Below are positions 1 to 8,793 of a stretch of DNA of 46,998 bases, in pieces (positions within the stretch are counted from its first letter, which is position 1; each line of letters starts with the position of its first letter). Source of the stretch: Anaerolinea sp. (GTDB lineage: Bacteria > Chloroflexota > Dehalococcoidia > Tepidiformales > Tepidiformaceae). The notes beneath the pieces are model-generated. The model did not search any database. It was not told the DNA's origin and saw only the letters and a list, made by a program, of their open reading frames with translations. A program made the translations under genes and the position numbers. The DNA lies in the NCBI GenBank assembly GCA_013822275.1, contig PNKC01000021.1, forward strand, positions 1-46,998. The letters run 5' to 3'.

Positions 1-128
1 GGCACGCCCGGAGCCGTTCGCAGCCCGCCGCACCGGCCTTCTCGCCGGGAATTTTTGTGTCCTGGTGGCTCAAAAGCTCCAAATCCGCGTGGTTGTTCCT
101 CTACAATGCGCGGCACTGGAGGGGGACC

Positions 129-1442
129 ATGGACTGGAAGAAACGTTACGCCGAAAAGCTCATCTCCGTCGCCGAAGGGGCGAAGCTCGTCCAATCGGGC
201 CAGAGGGTCTGGGTGGGGATGTTCACGAGCACGCCGGAGTCATCCGCCAACCAGCTTCTCGCCCGGGCGAAGGAGTTGAAGGACGTGGAGATCTCTCACT
301 ACGTCTCACCCTTCCTCTGGGCCACGCCCGAGACCGCCGGCCACTTCCGCCTCGTCACCGCCTTCAGCACGCCCGCCGACCGCGGACAGGTCCACGCCGG
401 CATGGCGGACTACCTCCCGCTCGGCAACTTCCGCCAGAGTTCGGTGAAGGAGGCCGTCGGCACCTTCGATGTTGCCTTCATCAAGACCTCGCCCCCCGAT
501 GAGAACGGCTTCCTGAGCATGGGCACAGCCCTCTGGGCGAACCGCACAGCCCTCGATGTCTCCAGGCAGATCGTCTGCGAAGTGGATGAACGACTCATTC
601 GTACCTACGGCGAAAACTACATCCACATGTCCGAAGTGGCTGCACTGGTTGAGCACAATCCCGCCGACGACCGCGAAGCGCCCATCCCGCCACGTTCGCA
701 GGAGGTCATCGACGCGACGGAGATCGTCGGCACGATCCTCGCCGCCGAACTGATCAACGACGGCGACACGCTCCAGATCGGCATCGGCGACGTGACCTCG
801 GCGCTTGCCCTCTTCCTCACTGACAAGCACGACCTCGGCATCCAGACCGAGCTTATCCCCGGCGGCATCGCGGACCTCGTCGACCAGGGGGTGGTCACCG
901 GGAAGTACAAGTCGATAGCCCCCGGCAAGGTGGTTGGCGCCGCCTTCGCCGTCCTTCCTCCGGAGGAGGCGGCGCGGGTCCACATGAACCCGAAGTTCGA
1001 ACTCTGGGACTTCTGCCACACGGACGACCTGCGCATTCTTTGCCAGCAGAAGAACTTCGTGGCGATCAACAACGCGCTCCAGTTGGACCTGAGCGGCCAG
1101 GTGACCGCGGAATCACTCGGCGGCAAGATCTTCAGCGGACCGGGTGGGCAGACGGTGTTCGCCGTGGCCGCTTCGTATTGCGAAGGGGGGCGCTCGATCA
1201 TCGCCCTGCCCTCCGCTTCCACGGTGAATGGCGTCCGGCAATCGCGGATCCTCTCCAGCCTGGCGCCCGGCTCCACCATCACCGTGCCGCGCACGTACGT
1301 GGACTATGTTGTGACAGAACAGGGCATCGCCAGGCTCACGGGCAAGACCCTTCGCCAGCGCTGCGACGAACTGATCAGCGTCGCCCACCCGGATTTCCAG
1401 CCGGACTTGCGCGCCGAAGCCAAGGCCCTGTTCAACTACTGA
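129..1442 (+). CDS. Acetyl-CoA hydrolase/transferase family protein (family I CoA-transferase)
   Basis: Family I CoA-transferase of about 437 residues, close to the 4-hydroxybutyrate/acetate CoA-transferase and acetyl-CoA hydrolase group. These enzymes move CoA between an acyl-CoA and a carboxylate through a glutamyl-CoA intermediate in the cytosol. The catalytic Glu is probably the one in TELIPGGIADLV, which aligns with the (S/T)EL motif of the family. The C-terminal signatures GGQTVFAVAASYCEGG and VVTEQGIARLTGKT are typical. The reading frame opens upstream at 57, but I chose the ATG at 129 because GGAGGGGG lies just before it and the family N-terminus begins there (MDWKKRY). The true substrate cannot be read from sequence. 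A thiolase at 34 kb suggests acyl-CoA metabolism is active in this organism. Confidence 0.9.
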   Translation: MDWKKRYAEKLISVAEGAKLVQSGQRVWVGMFTSTPESSANQLLARAKELKDVEISHYVSPFLWATPETAGHFRLVTAFSTPADRGQVHAGMADYLPLGNFRQSSVKEAVGTFDVAFIKTSPPDENGFLSMGTALWANRTALDVSRQIVCEVDERLIRTYGENYIHMSEVAALVEHNPADDREAPIPPRSQEVIDATEIVGTILAAELINDGDTLQIGIGDVTSALALFLTDKHDLGIQTELIPGGIADLVDQGVVTGKYKSIAPGKVVGAAFAVLPPEEAARVHMNPKFELWDFCHTDDLRILCQQKNFVAINNALQLDLSGQVTAESLGGKIFSGPGGQTVFAVAASYCEGGRSIIALPSASTVNGVRQSRILSSLAPGSTITVPRTYVDYVVTEQGIARLTGKTLRQRCDELISVAHPDFQPDLRAEAKALFNY

Positions 1443-1533
1443 CGGTCCCTTCCGAGACGCGACTGCTGCTAAGGAGCGGCCGTGACGGGCGGACAGTCAT
1501 GAGAGCAGAGCCCGGGATCGGTTCCCATCTCTG

Positions 1534-1556
1534 TGCCCAGCCATCGAAGCTGGGCA
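1534..1556. terminator. Hairpin between convergent genes
   Basis: A perfect 8-bp stem (TGCCCAGC / GCTGGGCA) with a 7-nt loop lies between the convergent CoA-transferase and aspartate kinase genes. There is no clear T-tract on either side, so a bidirectional terminator role is inferred from position. Confidence 0.45.
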
Positions 1557-1594
1557 GCCGCTTCCCTTACGGACGCGGCTCTGATTGGTGAAGC

Positions 1595-2812
1595 CTACTC
1601 CGCCCGTTCGAGTTCGAAGGCGTCGTGGAGGGCGCGGACCGCATCGTTGACGCGGTCCGCGGCGATGATGCAGGTGAGGCGGATCTCGCTCGTGGAGATC
1701 AGTTCGATGTTGATTCCGGCATCGAAGAGCGTCCGGAACATGCGCGCCGCGTAACCGTGGGCCGTCTGGATACCCACGCCGACGATGCTTACCTTGCCCA
1801 GGTTCGCGTCCGCGGTGTACTCGGGCGAGCCGACGCTCTCGCAGATCCCGGGCATCAGTGATTCGGCCTTCCGCAGGTCGCCCCGCGAGAGGGTAAACGA
1901 GAGGTCCGTGAGGTGGCCTTCGCTGGCGTTCTGGACGATGGTGTCCACGCTGATGCCGGCGTTGGCGAGCGGCTCGAAGATGTTGGCCGCGATGCCCGGC
2001 CGGTCCGGCACGCGGCGGACGGTGATCTTTGCGACGTCGCTGTCGTGCGCGATCCCGCGCACCCGGTTGCGTTCTTCCAATTCCGATTCTCCGTGGATAA
2101 GGGTGCCGGGGGCGTCGACCATGCTGGAAGTCACCAGCACGGGCAGGTTGTAGACGGAGGCCAGTTCGACGGCGCGGTTGTGCATCACCTGCGAACCCTG
2201 CGAGGCCAGCTCAAGCATCTCTTCGTAGGTGATGTCCTTCAGGCGCCGCGCGGTGGGGACGATGCGTGGGTCGGCGGTGTACACACCTTCGACATCCTTG
2301 CAGTTTTCGCAGCGCTCCGCGCCGAGGGCGATGGCGAGGGCGACTGCGGTCGTATCGCTGGCGCCGCGCCCGAGGGTGACGATCTCCTGGTCGTCGGTGG
2401 TGCCCTGGAACCCGGCGATGATCGGGACGCGCCCTGCGGCCAATTCGGCACGGACGCGGTCCGCTTCAACGCGGGCGATGCGGCCGGAGCCGTACTGCGC
2501 GCGAGTGTAGATCCCGGCCTGGTTCGCGGTCAGTCCGACTGCTTCCTGACCGAGCGCCCGCAACGCCATCGCCACGAGGGCAACCGACATCTGTTCGCCG
2601 GTGGAGAGGAGCATGTCGAGTTCGCGCGGGTCTGGGTCGGGCGATACGGAGAGAGCGAGGTCGATCAGTTCGTCCGTGGTGTTGCCCATCGCGGATACGA
2701 CCACGACCACCTGGTCGCCGGCTTTAATCCGTTTGATGACCCGCCCGGCGACGTGGCGGATACGGTCGGCGTCGGCGACGGAGGTGCCGCCGTACTTCTG
2801 GACTACGAGCAT
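1595..2812 (-). CDS. lysC: Aspartate kinase
   Basis: Catalyses ATP-dependent phosphorylation of L-aspartate, the first step to lysine, threonine and methionine. The 405-residue length fits the monofunctional class with a kinase domain (about 1-250) and two C-terminal ACT domains. The N-terminal KYGGTSVADADRI is the nucleotide/aspartate-binding signature, followed by VVVVSAMGNTTDELI, and GRGASDTTAVALA lies mid-domain. The ACT half contains VPDRPGIAANIFEPLA and VGVGIQTAHGYAARMF, so feedback regulation by lysine and/or threonine is likely. ATG start. It lies 90 bp downstream of the MFS gene on the same strand. No lysine riboswitch is apparent. Confidence 0.95.
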   Translation of the reverse strand: MLVVQKYGGTSVADADRIRHVAGRVIKRIKAGDQVVVVVSAMGNTTDELIDLALSVSPDPDPRELDMLLSTGEQMSVALVAMALRALGQEAVGLTANQAGIYTRAQYGSGRIARVEADRVRAELAAGRVPIIAGFQGTTDDQEIVTLGRGASDTTAVALAIALGAERCENCKDVEGVYTADPRIVPTARRLKDITYEEMLELASQGSQVMHNRAVELASVYNLPVLVTSSMVDAPGTLIHGESELEERNRVRGIAHDSDVAKITVRRVPDRPGIAANIFEPLANAGISVDTIVQNASEGHLTDLSFTLSRGDLRKAESLMPGICESVGSPEYTADANLGKVSIVGVGIQTAHGYAARMFRTLFDAGINIELISTSEIRLTCIIAADRVNDAVRALHDAFELERAE

Positions 2813-2901
2813 GATTCACAGGGTAGTGGAGGCGCCGCTCAGGAGCATCCGGACTCGCCTGGATCATTCCTGCCAGTGGCGCGGCTCCGCCGGACCATGA
2901 A

Positions 2902-4233
2902 CTACAGGCCCGCCAGCCGTTCGCGCTCGTCAGCGGAAGATATCACCGCGCCCGCCAGCGCCACGGCGGAAGCAGGCACGGGCGTGCCGGTGAAGACCAC
3001 GCGCGAAGTGACCCGGTAGCGGCGCAGCTCGGGCATCTTCGCCGCCACGATGCCAACCACGGCGAGGCAGCCAGCCCCGCCACTCACGACGGCGAACGTG
3101 GCGTTCGTCACTGCCGCAACGAGGCCGGACTCCACCGCGCCGAGCTGGTTGGAGGCGCCGATGAAGAGCATGTTCACGCTGCTCACCCGGCCGCGCAGTT
3201 CGTCCGGGGTTGAGAGCTGCACGGTGGTCTGACGCAGCACTACGCTTATCTGATCGGCCATGCCGATGAACATGTACGTCGCCAGGGAAAGCGGGAACGA
3301 CCGCGAAACGCCGAAGACGATAGTGCCGATGCCGAAGAGGGCGACGCTGATGAGGAGGGCGCGGCCCGCCTGCTTGATCGGTGGCAACAAGACCAGGGCG
3401 AGAGCCATCAGCAGCGCGCCAGCTTCGAGCGAGGCCGAAAGCAGGCCGTAGCCCCGCGGACCCACTTCCAGGATGTCCTTGGCGTAGACCGGCAGGAGCG
3501 CGGTGGCCCCGCCGAAGATGACCGCGAACATGTCCAGGGTCATCGCGCCGAAGAGGACCTGGCGGTGGTATACGAACTGCACGCCTTCCTTGATCGCGGA
3601 GAAGCTCACAGTGCGGCGCTCACCCTCCGGCGGCCGCAATTTGAGGAAGGCGAGGGCACCAATCGAAGCAACGATGAGCCCCATGTGGACCAGGTAGGCG
3701 CCATCCACGCCCGCCGCCGCGATCATCAGGCCGCCAACCGCGGGGCCTGTTACGAACCCGAGTGACTGGATCGTGGAGCTGACGATGATGGCATTGGCGA
3801 ACGTCTCTTTCTTGACGATCTGCGGGAGCATCGCCTGGCGCGCGGGGTTTTCGAACGCCGCGGAGAGCGCGACCAGCAGCACCAGCCCGTAGAAGAGGGG
3901 AAGTTCGGTGAAGTCCCGGACCGTCGCCACATACAGAGCGGCGGAGGTGATGAGGGGCGCGAGTTGGGAGAGCATCACGATCCGGCGGCGGTCGTAACTA
4001 TCCGCGAACGCGCCGCCAACGAGGCTGAGGCCGAGTGACGGGAGGAATCGTGCGAGGCCAAGCATCGCAAGCTGGAACGCCGACCCGGAGATCTCGTAGA
4101 CCTGCCAGGCGATCGCTGCGTTGAGGAGCGTCATCGCGATGGTCGCGGCGAGCCTGCCTGTCGCGTAAACGGCGAAGTTGCCCTGTCGCAACGCAGCGAA
4201 GGGGTCGTGGCGGGGTTCCTGAGGGTTCGTCAC
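2902..4233 (-). CDS. MFS transporter, EntS/MFS_3-type exporter
   Basis: Major facilitator superfamily inner-membrane transporter of 443 residues, with about twelve hydrophobic segments. FAVYATGRLAATIAMTLLNAAIAWQVYEISGS-type text at the N-terminus and the loop segment GGAFADSYDRRRIVMLSQ (MFS signature between TM2 and TM3) resemble the enterobactin-exporter (EntS) branch. ENPARQAMLPQIV in the central part is also characteristic of that branch. GTG start, with the N-terminus reading MTNPQEPRHDPFAALRQ. Substrate unknown. It is divergent from the small gene at 4357 and upstream of lysC on the same strand. Confidence 0.85.
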   Translation of the reverse strand: MTNPQEPRHDPFAALRQGNFAVYATGRLAATIAMTLLNAAIAWQVYEISGSAFQLAMLGLARFLPSLGLSLVGGAFADSYDRRRIVMLSQLAPLITSAALYVATVRDFTELPLFYGLVLLVALSAAFENPARQAMLPQIVKKETFANAIIVSSTIQSLGFVTGPAVGGLMIAAAGVDGAYLVHMGLIVASIGALAFLKLRPPEGERRTVSFSAIKEGVQFVYHRQVLFGAMTLDMFAVIFGGATALLPVYAKDILEVGPRGYGLLSASLEAGALLMALALVLLPPIKQAGRALLISVALFGIGTIVFGVSRSFPLSLATYMFIGMADQISVVLRQTTVQLSTPDELRGRVSSVNMLFIGASNQLGAVESGLVAAVTNATFAVVSGGAGCLAVVGIVAAKMPELRRYRVTSRVVFTGTPVPASAVALAGAVISSADERERLAGL

Positions 4234-4356
4234 GGGTGCAGAGAGCGCATGAAGTCCGCTGATCGTTCATGGGAAGCGCGCGCCCGTCAAACGGCGATAC
4301 CGCAATCGGGACGCCGCCTGTACGCTCTCCTGTATTCAAGGAGGACCGCGGCTCTG

Positions 4357-4692
4357 ATGGATGTCGCGCTGCTCGTGCCTGCTTCTCGCGTTGCGGAGAT
4401 CCCGGCGATGCCGGGCACCGTCGTGCTGCCCTACGGCGCGGCCCTGGACCTCATCGTCTCGCTGCGGGCGATCACCAACCCGGCCGTGATCTGGAGCGAC
4501 GGCGTTGAGGATGATGCAATCGACGCCGTGGCGGCGGCTGTCCGCGACCACGAAGCGGCGTGCATCGAGGTGCGGGCCGAACGCTGGGATGGCGCGTCGT
4601 TCTCGTCCCTGAGCGCAGCCTGCCGGGGCGTCATCTCCGGGTTCGGCATGGGAGGACTCCCCCCCGCGGCGAGGCTCCTTCGCGGACCGTAG
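4357..4692 (+). CDS. Hypothetical protein, 111 residues
   Basis: No family recognised. Start chosen at the ATG at 4357 because AAGGAGGA lies about 12 bp upstream, giving MDVALLVPASRVAEI. The sequence alternates hydrophobic strands and acidic loops (VIWSDGVEDDAIDAVAAAVRDH), which suggests a small alpha/beta cytosolic protein. There is no signal peptide or membrane segment. It lies between the divergent MFS gene and the CpaE-like ATPase, with 117 bp to the latter. Confidence 0.6.
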   Translation: MDVALLVPASRVAEIPAMPGTVVLPYGAALDLIVSLRAITNPAVIWSDGVEDDAIDAVAAAVRDHEAACIEVRAERWDGASFSSLSAACRGVISGFGMGGLPPAARLLRGP

Positions 4693-4782
4693 TGGCTGAG
4701 GGTGGACCTCACAGTCCCGCAAACGGAGGCCAAACGCAGCCCTTCCGCATACGCAAACACGGCCTGAGCGCCGATTACCGAA

Positions 4783-4799
4783 GTAACCAGTGCGGTTAC
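4783..4799. promoter_or_regulatory. Inverted repeat just upstream of the CpaE-like gene
   Basis: GTAACC-N5-GGTTAC is a perfect 6-bp inverted repeat ending about 10 bp before the ATG at 4810. The upstream GATTACC can also pair with the first arm, so two mutually exclusive stems are possible. It could be an operator or an mRNA structure that hides the ribosome-binding site. Function is not known. Confidence 0.35.
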
Positions 4800-4809
4800 C
4801 GAGAGGTTG

Positions 4810-6048
4810 ATGGACAGTCCACTCACTGCTGTTGTGATCGACGACAACTCCGAGTCCCGCGAGGAGCTCACGCGCTCGCTCGCCCAAACCGGCGTCGCCG
4901 TCCTGGCGAACACCGGTGCCCACTCGGACGGGTACCGCAAGGCTGCGGAGGCCCGGCCGGACCTGATCTTCATCCGTGTCGAGGAGCCCCTGGCGAGGGC
5001 GCTCGCGGCCATCGAGTACCTGAACGCGTCGGTCCCGGCCACGCCGATCGTCGCGGTTTCCAGTTCCACGTCCGTTTCGAACTTTCAGCAGGTCACCCGC
5101 GCGGGCGCGCGCTTCCTCATCGAAGCGCCTCTCCTTAACGACGAACTGGCGCGGGTGATGTCAGCGATAAGAGGCGCGGCGACGCCCCGCCCGGCATCCC
5201 GGCTGGGCACCGGCCGCGTCGTCGCGGTTGTGGGCCAGAAGGGCGGAGTCGGGAAGACAGCCATCTCCGTGAATCTCGCCGCCGCATTGGCCGCGAACCC
5301 TGGCAACCACGTCCTGATCATTGACTTCGACATGTCCTTCGGCGATGTCGGGCTGGCGATGAACGTGAATAGCGAAGTCACGACGGCGCAGGTCGCCCGT
5401 GACCTGAGCGAAGCCGATCGGGACGAGTTCAAGGAATCGGTCGTCGCCCACCCATCCGGTGCGTTCGTGCTTGCCGCGCCGTCTCGCGTGGGGGAATGGC
5501 TGAAGGTGACGCCGGAACAGCTGGAGTCGCTCGTGGAGAATGCCGCTGCGCTCTACGACTATGTCATCCTCGATACTCCGGGCGCGTTCAACGATGCGGT
5601 CGCTGCGGCGATGGACCTCGCCGATAACGTCCTCGTGGTCACGAGTCTTGAGCTCCCCAGCGTGAAGAACACGGCGATGCTGCTCCAGGCGCTGGACGAG
5701 GACGGGTTCGCTGCCAGCCGCGCCCTCGTTGTCGCCAACTGTACGTCCGAGGATGCGGGCATCACCATTGCGGACCTTGTCCCCAGCCTGAGGCGTGACG
5801 CGATCTGGAAAGTGCCCTTTGACCCGGCGGTGCGGAAGGGTTCGCATCTTGGACAGCCAGCCGTGGTCCACGATGCGAAGTCCCCGGCCAGTCTCAGCAT
5901 TCGCGCGCTCGCCAGCCGGATCGAAACCGTGCCGGACCGGATCGACCGGCGGTCCGCCGTACGGGAGGAAGGCTCGGGGCGTGCACGCCCGGGGTTCCGT
6001 GCCCGGCTCAAACTGGCGCTCTCCCGGTCCAGCGGCGACGCGGCCTGA
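4810..6048 (+). CDS. CpaE-like protein: pseudo-receiver plus MinD/ParA ATPase
   Basis: 412 residues. Residues 1 to about 120 form a response-regulator-like receiver fold: VVIDDN supplies the acidic pocket, but the usual phospho-acceptor Asp is replaced (LIFIRVEEP, Arg near residue 56), so it is probably not phosphorylated. Residues about 135-370 are a deviant Walker A ATPase of the MinD/ParA class, with GQKGGVGKT at about 142-150 and VILDTPGAF as Walker B. This architecture is that of CpaE/TadZ, which places Flp/Tad pili at the pole. No other tad gene is present in the window, so the partner is unknown. The ATG at 4810 is preferred over the TTG at 4807, with GAGAGG upstream. Confidence 0.85.
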   Translation: MDSPLTAVVIDDNSESREELTRSLAQTGVAVLANTGAHSDGYRKAAEARPDLIFIRVEEPLARALAAIEYLNASVPATPIVAVSSSTSVSNFQQVTRAGARFLIEAPLLNDELARVMSAIRGAATPRPASRLGTGRVVAVVGQKGGVGKTAISVNLAAALAANPGNHVLIIDFDMSFGDVGLAMNVNSEVTTAQVARDLSEADRDEFKESVVAHPSGAFVLAAPSRVGEWLKVTPEQLESLVENAAALYDYVILDTPGAFNDAVAAAMDLADNVLVVTSLELPSVKNTAMLLQALDEDGFAASRALVVANCTSEDAGITIADLVPSLRRDAIWKVPFDPAVRKGSHLGQPAVVHDAKSPASLSIRALASRIETVPDRIDRRSAVREEGSGRARPGFRARLKLALSRSSGDAA

Positions 6049-6093
6049 ATCCTCCCGTTCGCGCGGTAGACGCGCTCTGCGCATCCTGACTGT

Positions 6094-6762
6094 GTGAAAC
6101 CATGGGAAACGCTGGCTGAGGCCGTCCTGCCGGACGGGTCGAAACTGACCCTCCGCCGCCACGATGGCGAGTACGTGATCGCTGCCGACGGGTACGACCT
6201 GATGGTCAGCCGGATGCACGGGTCGGAAGAGGCGCTCGCGGCGTTGGCGTTGGGCGAGGAGCGCAAACGCAAGCGCGTCCTCATCGGCGGCCTGGGCATG
6301 GGCTACACCCTCCGCGCGGCGCTGGACCTTCTGCCGCCCGAGGGCGAGGTTGTGGTGGCCGAACTTCTGCAACAGGTCGTGGATTGGAACCGGGGGGAGC
6401 TGGGCGCCCTGGCGGGCAACCCTCTCGATGACCCCCGGACCACGCTTGATGTCCGGGACGTGCGGGACGTCATCCGTCTGAGCGAACCGGGCCGTTGGGA
6501 CGCAATCCTCCTGGACATCGACAACGGCCCCGATTCGTGGACGCAACAGCCCAACGCCTGGCTCTACACGCCTAACGGGCTCGCCGCCATCGAGCGCGCG
6601 CTCAAACCGAAGGGCGTCCTCGGCATCTGGGCGGTCCGTCCCGACCCGGCCTTTGAACGCCGCCTGGGCACGGCGGGCTTTCACGCGGAGACGCGCAGAG
6701 TGAGGGCTCGGGGCAAGCACGGCGGGCCGATGCAGGCGGTATTCATCGGGCGCTCACGGTAG
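6094..6762 (+). CDS. Spermidine-synthase-like SAM-dependent methyltransferase fold protein
   Basis: 222 residues with a Rossmann-type methyltransferase fold. LIGGLGMGYTLRAAL is the SAM-binding glycine loop, VVVAELLQQVVDW the acidic second strand and DAILLDIDNGPDSW motif IV. This layout matches the spermidine synthase-like group, but no polyamine-site features can be confirmed and real activity is uncertain. GTG start at 6094, 45 bp after the ATPase gene on the same strand, so co-transcription is possible. Confidence 0.75.
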   Translation: MKPWETLAEAVLPDGSKLTLRRHDGEYVIAADGYDLMVSRMHGSEEALAALALGEERKRKRVLIGGLGMGYTLRAALDLLPPEGEVVVAELLQQVVDWNRGELGALAGNPLDDPRTTLDVRDVRDVIRLSEPGRWDAILLDIDNGPDSWTQQPNAWLYTPNGLAAIERALKPKGVLGIWAVRPDPAFERRLGTAGFHAETRRVRARGKHGGPMQAVFIGRSR

Positions 6763-6764
6763 GT

Positions 6765-7742
6765 TCAGGCTTCGCGGAGCCACTTTGCGCAGGCGAGCGC
6801 CATGTCGCCCACTCGGCCATGGTTTTCCCAGGTCCACCAGGAGGAGAGCACGGCCTGGGCGAAGGCCCACCCCTTGAGCCGTTGGCGGTCGATACCCAGC
6901 TCGTCGGCGAGCTGGCTCAGACGGCGGGCGGTGATGGCAGCCGGGTTGGGCATCGAGGTGTAGAGCGCGACCGGGTTCCGGACCAGGGCGCCCGCCTCAT
7001 AAGCGGGCTCGCCGGTTACTCCTTTTGGGTCGATGGCAAGCCAGGGCTCGCGGGAGGCGGAGAGGATATTACCGTGATGCAGGTCCCCGTGGAGAAGCAC
7101 CGGAGGCGATGAGGTGGCGAGGAGCGAGGCGAACAGTTCTTCTGCTTCGTCTACGAGGTCCGCGGGGAACGGGCCGGTGCCACCGCCGAATGTCGAACGC
7201 AGGCGTTGGAACCCGAGGCCCCAATCGGCGATTGTCGGGAAGCCGCCATCCGCCGGGGCGGGGACCCAGAGTTGGCGCATGATGCTGGCGGCAATGGAAG
7301 TAGCGGCCACGTCATCAGCCACCTGCTCCAGCGCCATGCCAGGTTGCAGGCGTTCGATCACAAACACGCCCTCGGCGGCGTCTTCGGCGAGCAGCCTGGC
7401 GATGCCCCGTCCGCCGTAGATCCGGAGGGCGCCGAGTTCAGTTTCGAGTTCGCGACAGGGAAACCCGGCCTTCAGGACCGCCGGGCTGCCATCCTCCCGT
7501 GTTACGCGGACTACGTAGTTGTAGCTGGGGGGCTCGAAAGGCGCACCGAGCGTCAAACTCCAACGGCGGGCAGCCGCGGCCAGGGTGGACGGCAGGCGGG
7601 CAATCCAGGCGTCGCCGGAGGCGCCATGGACCTCTCGCATCGAAGTGGCGAATGGCGGGGGAATGAGGATGGCCTCATCGCGGGATGTCGCCTGCTCTCG
7701 GGGGAAGGTCGGATTCACCTGGCGAAAGCATATCACCCGCAA
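6765..7742 (-). CDS. APH(6)/hydroxyurea-type kinase, streptomycin 6-kinase family
   Basis: Protein of up to 325 residues from the aminoglycoside/hydroxyurea phosphotransferase family. The region AWIARLPSTLAAAARRW followed by a nucleotide-binding lobe (PAVLKAGFP), the catalytic loop HGDLHHGNIL and the metal site PWLAIDPKGVTGEPAYE all match known APH(6) enzymes. These phosphorylate streptomycin at the 6-hydroxyl, but many environmental members have no shown resistance role. The start is uncertain: the frame opens at a TTG at 7742 with no ribosome-binding site, and GTG codons at 7736 and 7718 are alternatives. It is divergent from the GGDEF gene. Confidence 0.8.
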   Translation of the reverse strand: MRVICFRQVNPTFPREQATSRDEAILIPPPFATSMREVHGASGDAWIARLPSTLAAAARRWSLTLGAPFEPPSYNYVVRVTREDGSPAVLKAGFPCRELETELGALRIYGGRGIARLLAEDAAEGVFVIERLQPGMALEQVADDVAATSIAASIMRQLWVPAPADGGFPTIADWGLGFQRLRSTFGGGTGPFPADLVDEAEELFASLLATSSPPVLLHGDLHHGNILSASREPWLAIDPKGVTGEPAYEAGALVRNPVALYTSMPNPAAITARRLSQLADELGIDRQRLKGWAFAQAVLSSWWTWENHGRVGDMALACAKWLREA

Positions 7743-7818
7743 ATTGTGGGCGCCCGGCCATCAGGATCCTCCCTAGTCTTACCGATACCTAGAACAGCGC
7801 GGAAGGAGGAGAGGCCGA

Positions 7819-8793
7819 TTGTCCCCGGAAACAGACTTCATTTCGCTCCTGTCCGAACCGAGCCTCCTCCAACTCATGCTGTTTGCCTGCCCGGACGGCG
7901 TCATTGCCACCGACCAGGAGAACCGCATCGTCCTCTACACCGGGGCGAGCGAGTTCATTTTTGGCTTCTCCCCGGTGGAAGTGATGCACCGCGACATCGC
8001 CCTCCTCTTCGCCACGCAGGAAGGCTATGAGGCGGTCCGGCGCAGCCTGATCAAGGACGGCAGAGTTGTCAACGCCCGGCTGCCCGGGGTGCGCAAAGAG
8101 GCCCCGCCCTTCCCGGCGGCGATCTCGGCCGCGACTATGCGGGACCGCTACGGGGACTACCTCGGGACGATCGCGTATGTGCGCGACTACACCGCCGTCC
8201 AGGCGATCGAAGACGCCCTCCGGATGAACAACGGCGAATTGAACCGGCTGGTTTCGGAACTCGACTTCGTCGCCAAGCACGACGGCCTGACGGGGCTGCT
8301 CAACCGGAGCAGTGCCATCGCCGCGGCGAATGAGGCGCTGATCGCTTCCGGCCTCGTAAGCCGGGCGTTTAGCGTGGTCTTGTTTGACCTGGACCACTTC
8401 AAATCCGTCAACGATTCGTACGGTCATCTCGTGGGTGACGAGGTGCTGGCAGCACTTGGCCGGGCGCTCCGCCAGACAGCTCGCGGCGCCGATATCATCG
8501 GCCGGTTCGGGGGCGAGGAGTTCATCGCGTTCCTGCCCGGCGCCGAACTGCCGGCCGCCGTGCGCTTCGCGGAGCGGGTACGGCTCGCGATTGAAGGCAC
8601 CGTCGTCCGTGTCGTCGACGAGCTTGAGGTCCAGGTGACCGTATCGGCGGGTGTGGCGGCTATCCCCTCCTGCGCGGACAGCCTGACGGAGGCGATCCGC
8701 ATTGCCGACGACCGGCTGTACGCCGCCAAGTGGGCCGGCCGCAACAGGGTCGGCTCGACCACCGATTTCCTGGATGTGAGGAACGCCGCGTGA
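7819..8793 (+). CDS. PAS-GGDEF diguanylate cyclase
   Basis: 324 residues. A PAS domain spans about 15-125 (LFACPDGVIATDQENRIVLY, then GASEFIFGFSPVEVMHRDI) and a GGDEF domain spans about 150-315. The active-site loop is GGEEF (231-235) and the inhibitory I-site RGAD lies exactly five residues before it (222-225), so both catalysis and product inhibition look intact. It should make cyclic di-GMP in response to a PAS ligand. Soluble, with no membrane segment. TTG start at 7819, supported by GGAAGGAGGA about 8 bp upstream. The stop overlaps the next gene by GTGA, so the two are translationally coupled. Confidence 0.9.
   Translation: MSPETDFISLLSEPSLLQLMLFACPDGVIATDQENRIVLYTGASEFIFGFSPVEVMHRDIALLFATQEGYEAVRRSLIKDGRVVNARLPGVRKEAPPFPAAISAATMRDRYGDYLGTIAYVRDYTAVQAIEDALRMNNGELNRLVSELDFVAKHDGLTGLLNRSSAIAAANEALIASGLVSRAFSVVLFDLDHFKSVNDSYGHLVGDEVLAALGRALRQTARGADIIGRFGGEEFIAFLPGAELPAAVRFAERVRLAIEGTVVRVVDELEVQVTVSAGVAAIPSCADSLTEAIRIADDRLYAAKWAGRNRVGSTTDFLDVRNAA

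Noticed and set aside
5161-6720. Long minus-strand ORF of 519 residues antisense to the CpaE-like and methyltransferase genes
   Set aside because: Typical mirror ORF of high-GC coding DNA; Arg/His-rich composition, no domain, while the plus strand has clear families.
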